Positions 1 to 8,987 of a stretch of DNA of 64,000 nt are shown in pieces. Both the position numbers and the translations under genes were made by a program. The stretch covers positions 62,001 to 126,000 of the forward strand of contig JAEPMI010000002.1 of the NCBI GenBank assembly GCA_017644045.1, given 5' to 3'. The stretch's first letter is position 1. Every line of letters starts with the position of its first letter. This stretch comes from Deltaproteobacteria bacterium. Its GTDB lineage: Bacteria; Myxococcota_A; Polyangia; Polyangiales; Houyiibacteriaceae. The notes under the pieces were generated by a model, which saw only the letters and a program-made list of their open reading frames with translations, did not search any database and was not told the origin of the DNA.

Positions 1-151
1 CGAGCAGCCGTGACTTCCCGACACCGACCGGCCCCGACACGGTCAGCCAGCGCGTCCCTTCCGCGAGGAGCTCCTGAGCGCGCTCGAGCGCGGCGTCCCG
101 ACCGATGAGCTCGGTCAGAGGCTCGCTCACGTTGCTGTCCCAGGTCCCCAT
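1..151 (-). CDS. N-terminus of an ATPase (STAND/AAA-type regulator), cut by window edge
   Basis: Only the first 50 codons are present, reading off the left edge. The start is the ATG at 151. The peptide has an acidic lead-in, then LIGRDAALERAQ and a textbook Walker A motif GPVGVGKS near residues 40-47. An 'IGRD..L' box just before a P-loop is typical of STAND/AAA ATPases in LuxR/AfsR-type or kinase-linked regulators. Seen directly: the P-loop and the GRD box. Inferred: an NTP-driven regulator. Any C-terminal output domain lies outside the window, so the function cannot be refined. Confidence 0.7.
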   Translation of the reverse strand, partial: MGTWDSNVSEPLTELIGRDAALERAQELLAEGTRWLTVSGPVGVGKSRLL

Positions 152-199
152 GGCCTGCGCGCAGCTTCCCCCAAGAGGGGCAACCGGCCAAGCCCGAGC

Positions 200-1006
200 T
201 CAGAGCACTTCGGCGAGGTAGTCGGCGACCAGGGCCTCGGTCTCGGGGGCTGCCGTGAAGAGTCCGGTGCCGTGTGCGCCGGGGGAGATCTCTTCGAAGC
301 GCCAGGTCGTGGGCGCGCTCGCGGCGACGCTCTCGTTCCAGGCGGCCTCGCCCGACGGGTAGACGAAGAGCGCGTTGGGTCCGATCGCCGAGTCCGAGAT
401 CTCGTTCTGGTTGGTCGTGTACCCGCCGCCCGAGAGCAGCACGACGCCGCGCGGCTCTTCGACCGTGCGGGCCATCTCCGCGAAGACGGTGAAGTCGAGC
501 AGCGTCGTCGTTCCGTTGGACGCGCCGACCACGCCGATGCGCGTCTCGTCGGGCGCGAGCTCGCCGGCCAGCAGCCACTCCACGGCGCCCTTGGCGTCGA
601 GCACTCCGTCGGGCCCCTCGTACGCGTCGACCGCGTCACCTTCGGAGCCACCCGCGCCGCGCCGATCGACGTTGAGCACGGTGATGCCGCGGCAGTAGAG
701 CGCCTCGATGAAGCTGCTCGGGTAGTTGGCCCGCGTGTTCGACGGCGGGATCATGTGCAGGAGCACCGCCGCGGGCGAGCCCGTCGCGACCGGATAGTGG
801 TCGGCCTCGAGCATCAGCCCGTCGTCGGTGGTGAAGCTCACCACCTGTGCCGCGGGCAGAGTGCAGCCGGCATCAGCCGCCGCGTCCGCGGCTTCGAACG
901 CATCGACCGGATCCGAGGCAGCATCGACCCCGAGATCGGTCTCGGGTGAGGAGTCGTCGCCGCACGCGACGAGCGCGCACCCGATGAGCAGAAGCAACCA
1001 GCGCAT
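200..1006 (-). CDS. Alpha/beta-hydrolase lipoprotein
   Basis: A 268-residue predicted lipoprotein. A hydrophobic signal ends in ALVAC (Cys15) and is followed by an Asp/Ala-rich linker. The hydrolase domain starts near residue 50. The nucleophile elbow is GASNG with Ser163, and a late histidine lies in SPGAHGTG near the C-terminus, consistent with a Ser-His-Asp triad. The domain resembles the serine aminopeptidase/dienelactone-hydrolase-like branch, so a hydrolase acting on an ester, amide or lipid at the cell envelope is likely; the substrate is unknown. The start at 1006 was chosen because it gives a clean type II signal peptide; the open frame extends further upstream without one. It lies 46 nt downstream of the next minus-strand lipoprotein gene. 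Confidence 0.8.
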   Translation of the reverse strand: MRWLLLLIGCALVACGDDSSPETDLGVDAASDPVDAFEAADAAADAGCTLPAAQVVSFTTDDGLMLEADHYPVATGSPAAVLLHMIPPSNTRANYPSSFIEALYCRGITVLNVDRRGAGGSEGDAVDAYEGPDGVLDAKGAVEWLLAGELAPDETRIGVVGASNGTTTLLDFTVFAEMARTVEEPRGVVLLSGGGYTTNQNEISDSAIGPNALFVYPSGEAAWNESVAASAPTTWRFEEISPGAHGTGLFTAAPETEALVADYLAEVL

Positions 1007-1052
1007 ACCGGAGTATGCCGGTCTCGAAGCGCGCCGCCACAAGAGCCGAACC

Positions 1053-2903
1053 TCAGCGCTCGGGTGCCTTGGAGAGGATCGCGCCATCGTCACCGACCGC
1101 CCAGACGTGGCCGTCGGGCGTTCCGTCCACGGCTTGCAGGATGGGCCGCCAGATCGGTGGGTCCGCGCAGACCTGGGTCCACTCGTCACCATCCCAGTGG
1201 AGAATGCCCGCGCCGACCGCCCAGGCGTCGTCCTCGTTGCGAACCCAGACATCGTGCAACGAGACGCCATCCCACCGATCGACCACCAACTGCCACTCGG
1301 CGCCGTCCCAGTGGACGATGCTCCCGTTGATGCCGACCATCCACACGTCGTCCGAGCCGCTCCCGGAGACGCCATGGAAGTCGTCCTCGACGTCGAGCTG
1401 GGTCTCGCTCCAGGACTCGCCGTCCCAATGGACGGCGTAGCCTCGGTTCCCGGCAGCCCAGATGTCGTCGTCGCTCGCGGCCCACACGGCGTTCAGCCCG
1501 TTCATGTTGGCGCCCTCGACGTCGCCGAGGTCGACGTCCATCCACTCCCCGTCGAAGCGGCTGAGCAGGATCCCGCGGGTCCCGTGACCGCCGACGGCCC
1601 AAGCACGCCCGTCCTCCGCGATGTGGATGTCGTTCGCGAAGGTCATCGGCCCGCCCGCCCAGGCGTCACTCACCGGCGACCACTCGCTCCCGTCCCAGTC
1701 ACGGGTGGTTCCCGTCCGATCGGTGACGCGCACCGCGCCCGTCGCCGTGGGCCAGATCTGCGCGCGGAGCTCTTCGCCCACGCGGCTCCACGTCTCGCCT
1801 TCGCGGCGGAACACGCCATCCCAGCTCACCGCCCACACGTCGTCCGGGGCGACGACGATCACGTCCGAGAGGCTCTCGTGGGTGAGGCCGTTCGCGAGGG
1901 TCCAGCGCCTGCCGTCCCAGTGGGAGACGACCCCGTCGCGGCCAGCCGCCCAGATGTCGTTCGGCCCCGCGCCCCACAGACCCATGAAGGCGTCCGACGC
2001 CACGTTGGTGACCCGGCGCCACTCGTCATCCACTCGGCGGTAGGTCACGCCAGCGTAGCGACCGACGATCCACAGGTCGTCGGCGCTCGAGCCCCAGACG
2101 CGGAAACCGCTCCCGCTGATTCCGCGCAGGTCCATCTCCTCCCAAGCGCGTCCGTCCCAGTGGAGCACGGCCAGCTGCGCGACGATCCACACGTCGGTGG
2201 GCGAGATGCCCCAGACCATCTCGAGCGCGCCCACGCCGTGCCCGGTGGCGCGGCGCGCGATGCCGGTCCCGTCGTGGTGGAGGAGCGCGCCCGGGCCGAC
2301 CATCCACACGTCGCTCGACGATGAGCCCCAGACCGAGGTGAGCCGCTGGTCGGTCCCCGAGTCCTGCGCTCGGAAGCCGTCGCGGCCACGGCGGAGCACC
2401 AGCCCTTCGTCGCCCACGACCCAGACGTCGTCACCGCTCGCCCAGACGTCGAAGAGCAGCGCCTCGGTCCCGGTCTCGACGCGGCTCCACGAGGACCCGT
2501 CGAAGTGGACGATCACACCACCTTCGCCCACCGCCCACACGTCGTCCCGTGCGACGGCCCACACGGCGCGGAGGTTGCGGCCTCCGCCGGTGTCGTAGGT
2601 GGTCCAGCTCTCGCCATCCCAATGCGAGGCTGCGCGGCCGCCGCCGACCACCCAGACGTCGCTCGCGCTCGTCCCGTGGACGTCCATGAAGTGGCTGCTG
2701 GGCGCGCTCGGGTTCTCCCAGGTCCAGCAGTCCGAGGGCGGCGGATCGATGACCGCCCCGTCGGGCGTCGCCGTCGTGGCGTCGAGCGCCACGAACGAAT
2801 CGGGGCTCCCTCCATCGGGTGCGCTCGCGTCGCCGGTGTCCAGGGTCGAGCTGCGGCCGCACGCGAAGAGCAAGGCGAGGATCGGAAAGAGAAGGGATCG
2901 CAT
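1053..2903 (-). CDS. Large repeat (beta-propeller-like) lipoprotein
   Basis: A 616-residue predicted lipoprotein (signal MRSLLFPILALLFAC, lipidated Cys15), then a low-complexity Asp/Ser linker and about a dozen degenerate repeats of 40-50 residues with the core DVWxVGxxGxxxHWDGxxW. Repeats of this kind are common in myxobacterial secreted proteins and probably fold as a propeller; they are often annotated only as hypothetical or WD40/Kelch-like. No catalytic motif was seen. A surface-exposed binding or scaffold role is inferred from the architecture only. The start at 2903 gives the lipobox; the frame stays open upstream but lacks signal character. The gene ends 46 nt before the downstream hydrolase lipoprotein starts. 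Confidence 0.75.
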   Translation of the reverse strand: MRSLLFPILALLFACGRSSTLDTGDASAPDGGSPDSFVALDATTATPDGAVIDPPPSDCWTWENPSAPSSHFMDVHGTSASDVWVVGGGRAASHWDGESWTTYDTGGGRNLRAVWAVARDDVWAVGEGGVIVHFDGSSWSRVETGTEALLFDVWASGDDVWVVGDEGLVLRRGRDGFRAQDSGTDQRLTSVWGSSSSDVWMVGPGALLHHDGTGIARRATGHGVGALEMVWGISPTDVWIVAQLAVLHWDGRAWEEMDLRGISGSGFRVWGSSADDLWIVGRYAGVTYRRVDDEWRRVTNVASDAFMGLWGAGPNDIWAAGRDGVVSHWDGRRWTLANGLTHESLSDVIVVAPDDVWAVSWDGVFRREGETWSRVGEELRAQIWPTATGAVRVTDRTGTTRDWDGSEWSPVSDAWAGGPMTFANDIHIAEDGRAWAVGGHGTRGILLSRFDGEWMDVDLGDVEGANMNGLNAVWAASDDDIWAAGNRGYAVHWDGESWSETQLDVEDDFHGVSGSGSDDVWMVGINGSIVHWDGAEWQLVVDRWDGVSLHDVWVRNEDDAWAVGAGILHWDGDEWTQVCADPPIWRPILQAVDGTPDGHVWAVGDDGAILSKAPER

Positions 2904-2939
2904 GCCCCGAGGCTGTCGGGCGCCCACTTAAGCGGCGAC

Positions 2940-4205
2940 TTAAGGCTGGGCCACGACCGCCAGATTCCGAGGGCTGGTCGCCAGATCGAAGAGCGGGCGC
3001 ACCCGGGCGTCCATCCCGCCTTCGGCCAGAAACGCAGCCCGATCGAGGACGATCGCCAGCTCGAGCACCCGCGCGAGCGCGTGGCGAGGCAGCGCGAAGC
3101 GGGCGACGCGACCATGGATGCGGGCTGCGGCCTCCCGAGCCTGATCGAGCTCCGCGTCGCTCGCGGGGGTCAGCCCCCGCCGCTCGTAGGCCCGGTCGGC
3201 CGCCGCGCGGAGGCCCCGCGCGAAACGCTCCTTGGTGACGCCGCGTGCCTCGTCCCCTGGACCGACCACTTCGCCCCGTGCCTCGAGAGCCAGGCGAAGG
3301 GCCAAGCGGGTTCGACGCCAGCGTCGCTTGTCGCCGAGCGTTCCGCTTCCCGGGAACGAGATGGGCGAGAGGTTGGCCAGCCCGAGCGCATCCCGTGAGA
3401 GGGAAAAGCCCTCCGCACGCTCCGAGAGCCACTGGCGCGACGGCGGCGGCGTTTTCTGGTAGCAGCAGCTGACCATCAAGACGCGGGCTCCGGCGCCACG
3501 CGCGCTGCGGACCAGATCGTCCCCGAGCGCACCGCAGGGATGGAGACCGACGGCGAGGTCGCCGGGTCGAAGCCGAGCCCGCGCTCCCTCGCCCTGGATG
3601 AACTCGCCGCCGAGCTCCCGTGCCCGGGCGGCGCGGCTGGGCTCGCGCTCCACGCCGATGGCGGCGGCGAGTCCACCGAGGGCACGGGTGAGGTGGCCGT
3701 GACCCGAGCCGAGGTCGACGACGCGCTCGACTCCAGTGAGCTCGGCCGCGGCGGCGACGAAGGCGTCGATCTGTGCCTGCTTGCGAGCCTTCACGTGTCG
3801 GGGGCGGCGCTCGGCTCTCGGCGCGTCGGCGTCGGTCTCGGAGTCGGTTGTCGGCTCTCGGTCGTCGGCGTCGGTTCTCGGCTCTCGGCCGTCGGCGTCG
3901 GTTCTCGGTGTTCGGTCGTCGGCGTCAGCCTCGCCGTCGGCAAACCGATACCCGGCCACGAACACATCCGCCCGCTCGGCGAGCTCCCGCAGCGATCCCG
4001 ACGCATGCGCCGCCAGCCATCGCGCCGGCGAACGCTCCGCGGCATGCAGCGCGTCGTCGCTCAGCCCGAGCAGCGCCGCTTCCCAGCCACGCGCGCTCAC
4101 CCACGCGGGCACCAGGCCATCGGCCGGCCGCTCGACGAGCACGTCCATCACCGGACGCAGGATCGCGAGGGCCTCCTCGAGCGCATCACCGACCGGCCGG
4201 CTCAC
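2940..4205 (-). CDS. METTL25-like (Methyltransf_32) SAM-dependent methyltransferase
   Basis: A 421-residue protein. Residues 162-171 (VVDLGSGHGH) form the SAM-binding motif I, and LHPCGALGD (221-229) and SCCYQK (246-251) are the hallmarks of the Methyltransf_32/METTL25 family. The basic segment HVKARKQAQ just before the Rossmann fold also fits. The N-terminal 135 residues are variable and hold three 9-residue acidic/Arg repeats. The GTG start at 4205 overlaps the stop of the upstream Rsm22-like gene (GTGA), so the two are almost certainly translationally coupled. The substrate is unknown; the pairing suggests an rRNA, ribosomal or other translation target. The family call is firm and the substrate is open. 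Confidence 0.8.
   Translation of the reverse strand: MSRPVGDALEEALAILRPVMDVLVERPADGLVPAWVSARGWEAALLGLSDDALHAAERSPARWLAAHASGSLRELAERADVFVAGYRFADGEADADDRTPRTDADGREPRTDADDREPTTDSETDADAPRAERRPRHVKARKQAQIDAFVAAAAELTGVERVVDLGSGHGHLTRALGGLAAAIGVEREPSRAARARELGGEFIQGEGARARLRPGDLAVGLHPCGALGDDLVRSARGAGARVLMVSCCYQKTPPPSRQWLSERAEGFSLSRDALGLANLSPISFPGSGTLGDKRRWRRTRLALRLALEARGEVVGPGDEARGVTKERFARGLRAAADRAYERRGLTPASDAELDQAREAAARIHGRVARFALPRHALARVLELAIVLDRAAFLAEGGMDARVRPLFDLATSPRNLAVVAQP
3846..3926. repeat. Three tandem 27-bp repeats inside the METTL25-like gene
   Basis: Three near-identical 27-bp units occupy 3846-3872, 3873-3899 and 3900-3926. The array is in frame (27 = 9 codons) and encodes DADDREPTT-type nonapeptides in an interdomain linker. 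Copy number can change by slippage without breaking the frame, so this is a likely length-variable linker. Confidence 0.9.
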
Positions 4206-5332
4206 CGGAGGCGCTCGACGACGGTGTCCTTCTCGACGCGCTGACCGCTCTTCCGCTCGGCGGCACCGGTCACGCTCAGGATCTGCCCGCGGCGCCCGTC
4301 ACCGAAGGCCGCGTTCGCCTCCGAGTCGTGCCGGTCGAGCCTCATGAAGCGCACGCGGCCCGCAGCCCCGCACCCGAAGAGCTCGAGCTTGCCCTTGGTC
4401 TTCAGCGACTGGCTCACCACCCGCCACGCGCCCTCCCCGGCTCGGTCGATCAACGACCGTCCGTCGCGTCGGAGGGTGAGGTAGCTGTAGCGCAGCCGGT
4501 CACCGCGAAGGCCGGCGTCCTTCGCCACGGCGACGAGCGCCGGCGGCAGGCTCGCCTTCTCCTCTTCGTGGCACCAATCGCGCTCGCCCTCGAGCATCGG
4601 ACAGGGCCCGCGCCGTACGCAGGGCGCGGCGACGGTCCAGCCCTCGAGCCCGTCGCGCAACCGATGGAGCTCTCGCGTGGTCTCTCGCAATGCCGGCTCG
4701 AGGATCAGCAGGGTCCCGCCCTCGGCGAGCTTCGGCGCGAGCGCATCGAGCAGCGCCAGGCGCTCGTCGAAAGGGAGCTCGTTCAGGAACAGGCCCATCA
4801 CGATCAGGTCCCAGGGCCCGCCCGCGCGCGCGATCCCCGACAGCGCGTCGCCCGGGATCGTCCGGACCTCGAGCGCCGTGGTCAGCGGAGCGCGCCGAGC
4901 GAGCGTCGCAAATCCCCGCAACGCCTCCTCGCTCGCGTCCACGGCATCCACCGCCGCCCGCTGCGGGCCGAGCCCGAGCGCCTCCGCGGCGGCGAGCATG
5001 GAGAAGGTGGTCGTCCCGAGCCCAGCTCCCAGGTCGAGCACCCGCCAGGTGTCGCGCTGCGGCAGCCCACCGATCCAAGCCAGCTCGGCCATCGGCCCCT
5101 GGAGCTTGGGCAGGTCGCGAATCAGGTAGAAGCGCATCCGCGCCTGGAGCGCCTCCCAGCGGCTGGCCGCCTCGAGGTCGCCCCGCTCCTTGGTGTAGAC
5201 CCGGCTCGTCCGGGCCACGGCCTCGGCGAGGGACCCCTTCAGCCGGCCGAAGACCTCGTCGGCGGAAGCCTTCGCGGCCTTCGCCCACGCATCCAGGGCC
5301 AGGGGGGTCACGGGTTGGGGAAATGCGTCCAT
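4202..5332 (-). CDS. Rsm22/METTL17-like small-subunit methyltransferase-family protein
   Basis: A 376-residue protein matching the mitochondrial Rsm22/METTL17 family. Motif I is VLDLGAGLGT (98-107), the segment LILEPALRETTRELH (209-223) is characteristic, and the family's cysteine module is present as APCVRRGPCP followed by DWCH, with a later FGC. Cys238, Cys244, Cys254 and Cys321 are placed to bind an Fe-S cluster, as known for human METTL17, which associates with the small ribosomal subunit during assembly. The ATG at 5332 is the first start. The stop overlaps the GTG of the METTL25-like gene by 4 nt. An assembly or modification role on the 30S subunit is inferred from family knowledge; catalytic activity is not certain even for the family. 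Confidence 0.85.
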   Translation of the reverse strand: MDAFPQPVTPLALDAWAKAAKASADEVFGRLKGSLAEAVARTSRVYTKERGDLEAASRWEALQARMRFYLIRDLPKLQGPMAELAWIGGLPQRDTWRVLDLGAGLGTTTFSMLAAAEALGLGPQRAAVDAVDASEEALRGFATLARRAPLTTALEVRTIPGDALSGIARAGGPWDLIVMGLFLNELPFDERLALLDALAPKLAEGGTLLILEPALRETTRELHRLRDGLEGWTVAAPCVRRGPCPMLEGERDWCHEEEKASLPPALVAVAKDAGLRGDRLRYSYLTLRRDGRSLIDRAGEGAWRVVSQSLKTKGKLELFGCGAAGRVRFMRLDRHDSEANAAFGDGRRGQILSVTGAAERKSGQRVEKDTVVERLR

Positions 5333-5384
5333 GGGTGGGGGATCCGTGCGCGCGCGCGGGCTCCGTGGTAGGCGTAGCGGGTCG

Positions 5385-6146
5385 ATGGCCGAGGGTGCAA
5401 TCGAATCGGACGCTCCCGTCGTCCAGTCCGCGCCGCGAGGTCAGGCGCCGTTCCCCATCGTGCTCGCCGCGCTGGCCGGCCTCACCGCGGTCGCCTTCGG
5501 CGTTTTCCTCTACGAGGTCTTCTTCGTCGCGCCGACCGAGGTCCAGATGGGGGTCTCGCAGAAGATCTTCTACATCCACGTGCCCAGCGCCTACGGGATG
5601 TATTTCGGCTACACGGTCGCCGCGATCGCGGGCCTGATCTACCTGGCCAAGCGCTCGGACAAGGCGGACGCCTGGACGGTCGCCGGGGCGGAGATCGGCA
5701 CCCTCTTCGTGCTGATCGTGCTCATCACCGGACCGCTCTGGGGCCGTAAGGCCTGGGGCACCTATTGGGTCTGGGACCCGCGCCTGACGAGCACGCTCCT
5801 GACCGGCCTGATCTACGTCTCCTTCCTGGCGCTGCGGAGCTTCGGTCAGGTCGGCGAGACCGAGAAGCGTTTCGCCGCCGCCCTCGCGGTGGTCGGCTTC
5901 CCGCTCCTCTTCGTCATCAAGTACAGCGTGAAGCGCTGGAGCGGTCAGCACCCGGTGGTCATCTCCGGCAGCGGCGGCGGCATTCACGAGGACATGGTGC
6001 CGGCCCTCATCAGCGGCTTCGTCCTCATCACGCTCGTCACGCTGATGCTGATCATCGTCCGCGTACGCATCGAGATCGCCCGGCAGGGGGTCGAACGCGC
6101 CACCATCGACGCGGCGACCCAAGGCCTCCTGGAGAGGGACTCATGA
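5385..6146 (+). CDS. ccmC: CcmC-like cytochrome c biogenesis protein
   Basis: A 253-residue protein with about six membrane helices. It carries the tryptophan-rich heme-handling (WWD) segment WGTYWVWDPRLTS and two conserved-type histidines in loops flanking it (FYIHVPSAYGM and SGQHPVV), all diagnostic of CcmC. In system I cytochrome c maturation, CcmC loads heme onto CcmE at the periplasmic face. The ATG at 5385 is preferred over the longer frame, because the upstream extension is Arg-rich and would overlap the divergent Rsm22-like gene. The stop overlaps the next start (ATGA at 6143-6146). Other ccm genes are not in the window on either side. Confidence 0.9.
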   Translation: MAEGAIESDAPVVQSAPRGQAPFPIVLAALAGLTAVAFGVFLYEVFFVAPTEVQMGVSQKIFYIHVPSAYGMYFGYTVAAIAGLIYLAKRSDKADAWTVAGAEIGTLFVLIVLITGPLWGRKAWGTYWVWDPRLTSTLLTGLIYVSFLALRSFGQVGETEKRFAAALAVVGFPLLFVIKYSVKRWSGQHPVVISGSGGGIHEDMVPALISGFVLITLVTLMLIIVRVRIEIARQGVERATIDAATQGLLERDS

Positions 6147-6448
6147 ACCGACTCGTCATCGCCTTCACGCTCGCCCTCACCGCCTCCGTCGCGGCTCCGG
6201 TTCTCGCTCAAGAGGCCGAGACCGAGGAAGCGTCCCCGGAGGAGAGTCGCGAGACCTCGTTCCAGAACGTGACCGGTCCACAGGTCGAGGACGTCCCCGG
6301 CGGCGCGCTCATGATCGGCGCCTACGGCGTCGCCTGGTTCGTCCTGATCGGCTACGTGCTGCGCCTGGCCATGCTCAACCGCCGCACCGCCCTCGAGGTC
6401 GACGCGCTCCACCACGCGATCCGAAACGCGACCGAACGGAACGATTGA
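6143..6448 (+). CDS. CcmD-family-like small membrane protein
   Basis: A 101-residue protein with an N-terminal signal peptide (cleavage near VLAQ), an acidic linker, and one transmembrane helix (residues about 59-78) ending in YVLRLAMLNRR. A single helix with a basic tail, directly after ccmC, is the arrangement of CcmD-type proteins, which stabilise the CcmABC heme exporter complex. It starts inside the ccmC stop codon (ATGA), so it is translationally coupled. It is longer than classical CcmD because of the signal peptide and linker, as in the alternative CcmD families of myxobacteria. Confidence 0.7.
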   Translation: MNRLVIAFTLALTASVAAPVLAQEAETEEASPEESRETSFQNVTGPQVEDVPGGALMIGAYGVAWFVLIGYVLRLAMLNRRTALEVDALHHAIRNATERND

Positions 6449-6583
6449 GTGGACTGGCCCACCCTCGAGCACCTCTTCTACATCCCCGGCATCCTCCTGG
6501 TCGGGATCGCGTTCGGCTTCCGGCTGGGCGCGAAGGCTGCGCGCGACGAGCTCGAGAAGCGCCGTCGCCAGCAGATGGAGTGA
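6449..6583 (+). CDS. 44-residue single-helix membrane protein
   Basis: A short gene beginning with GTG immediately after the CcmD-like stop (TGA directly followed by GTG, zero spacing). It encodes a short N-terminus, a hydrophobic helix (FYIPGILLVGIAFGFRLG) and a charged tail (ARDELEKRRRQQME). The gapless junction and the membrane topology suggest a third component of the same cytochrome c biogenesis operon; no homologue is recognised. It is supported by position and composition only. Confidence 0.5.
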   Translation: MDWPTLEHLFYIPGILLVGIAFGFRLGAKAARDELEKRRRQQME

Positions 6584-6638
6584 CCTTTTCCCAGACCTCG
6601 TCTGGCCCCACGACTCCCACACCCACCGAGAACGCATC

Positions 6639-7784
<1,146 letters not shown>

Positions 7785-7841
7785 AATTCAGGGCGACCGG
7801 GCCCCTTTGCGGAGGATTCCACCCCGCGAGGGGTCCGGTGC

Positions 7842-7847
7842 TAGACT
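7842..7847 (+). promoter_or_regulatory. Predicted -10 element (leaderless type)
   Basis: GC-TAGACT, 9 nt before the GTG at 7857. No Shine-Dalgarno is seen. One of the recurrent G(C/G)TANNNT elements of this window. Confidence 0.45.
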
Positions 7848-7856
7848 CGGCCGCCT

Positions 7857-8960
7857 GTGAGCGTCAGTCGCCTCATCGCCCTGACTCTGCTGGTCGCCTG
7901 CGGCACCCGCGGCGGCGACGAGGCCGAGGAGCGCGATCCGCCCGAGCCCCCGGTCACGGAGGCCGCACCGCCGGAGACCGACGTCGAGCCGGAGACCGAG
8001 CCGGAGCCGGAGACCCAGCCCCAGCCCGAGCCGGAGGCAGAGCCGCTCACCATGCCGGATCTGGTCTCGCTCCCGGGCGACCCCTCCTTCGACCACGACG
8101 TGATCCTCGCGGACATCGTCGAGAGCCGGCCCACCCAGTTCAAGCCGGTCGGGACCTCCTCGGTGGTCTTCCGCGTGCAGACGCTCGGCGAGCACATGTT
8201 CGCCTTCAAGCCCTCCTCGCGCGTTCGGGCCCGCGCGCCCTCGGCCGAGGTGGCCGCCTATCGCATCGGGCGCCTGCTCGGCTACGACAACGTGCTCCCG
8301 GCCGAGCTCCGCACCGCGAACCGCCGGTCCATCCGCAGCCGGATGCATCGCCGCTACGCCGACGACCAGACCTGGCTCGAGCTCGAAGAGGCGGTGAACT
8401 GGAACGGGCTCGAGGCCGTCGGCGCGGCCATCTACTGGGTGCCGGACCTGCGGGACATCGGCCTCGACGAACCGCGTCGTCGCGCGGAATGGGCGGGCTG
8501 GATCGGCCACGGTGGCGAAGCCCCCGAAGGTCAGCGCCCGCTCGCTCGGGATCTGAGCAACCTGATCGTCTTCGACTACCTCATCGCCAACTGGGACCGC
8601 TACAGCGGCGGCAACCTGCGTGTCATCGGCCCCGAAGACTCTCCCCGAGTGGTGATCCGCGACAACGACGCAGCGTTCGCCGCGCCGCTCCCCGACCCCA
8701 TCAAGGCGCGCCTGCGGGCCGAGCTCGAGAAGGTGGAGCGCTTCTCGCGGGGCACCATCGAGCGCCTGCGGCGGCTCGACGACGAGTCGCTGAAGGCGGC
8801 CCTTCGGAACCGGCGCGTGGAAGACCCGGACGCTCCCACCGCCTATCTGCTCAACGAGGCCCAGCGTGCGGGTGTGCTCGAGCGCGCCGCCACGGTGCTC
8901 AGCTGGATCAGCGCGTTGGTCGACGTATCTGGCGAAGAAGCGGTACTGAGTTTCGATTGA
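7857..8960 (+). CDS. Lipoprotein with a FAM20/HipA/PI4K-like atypical kinase fold
   Basis: A 367-residue predicted lipoprotein (lipobox LLVAC, Cys15) with a Glu/Pro repeat linker to about residue 65. The C-terminal domain has the spaced residues of an atypical kinase: FAFKPSS (Lys118), a helix with AEVAAYRIGRLLG (Glu131), IANWDRYSGGN (Asp247 and Asn253) and VIRDND (Asp269). This Lys-Glu-Asp-Asn-Asp order and the DRxxGGN form resemble FAM20C, HipA and PI3/4-kinase-like folds rather than Hanks kinases. If active it would be an envelope-anchored kinase, which raises the question of its phosphate donor outside the cytoplasm. The GTG start is supported by the -10-like element 9 nt upstream. Fold assignment by motif only. 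Confidence 0.6.
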   Translation: MSVSRLIALTLLVACGTRGGDEAEERDPPEPPVTEAAPPETDVEPETEPEPETQPQPEPEAEPLTMPDLVSLPGDPSFDHDVILADIVESRPTQFKPVGTSSVVFRVQTLGEHMFAFKPSSRVRARAPSAEVAAYRIGRLLGYDNVLPAELRTANRRSIRSRMHRRYADDQTWLELEEAVNWNGLEAVGAAIYWVPDLRDIGLDEPRRRAEWAGWIGHGGEAPEGQRPLARDLSNLIVFDYLIANWDRYSGGNLRVIGPEDSPRVVIRDNDAAFAAPLPDPIKARLRAELEKVERFSRGTIERLRRLDDESLKAALRNRRVEDPDAPTAYLLNEAQRAGVLERAATVLSWISALVDVSGEEAVLSFD

Positions 8961-8973
8961 ACCGCTGACCCGC

Positions 8974-8979
8974 TACTCT
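8974..8979 (+). promoter_or_regulatory. Predicted -10 element (leaderless type)
   Basis: GC-TACTCT, 8 nt before the GTG at 8988. No Shine-Dalgarno is seen. Confidence 0.4.
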
Positions 8980-8987
8980 CCGAGGTC

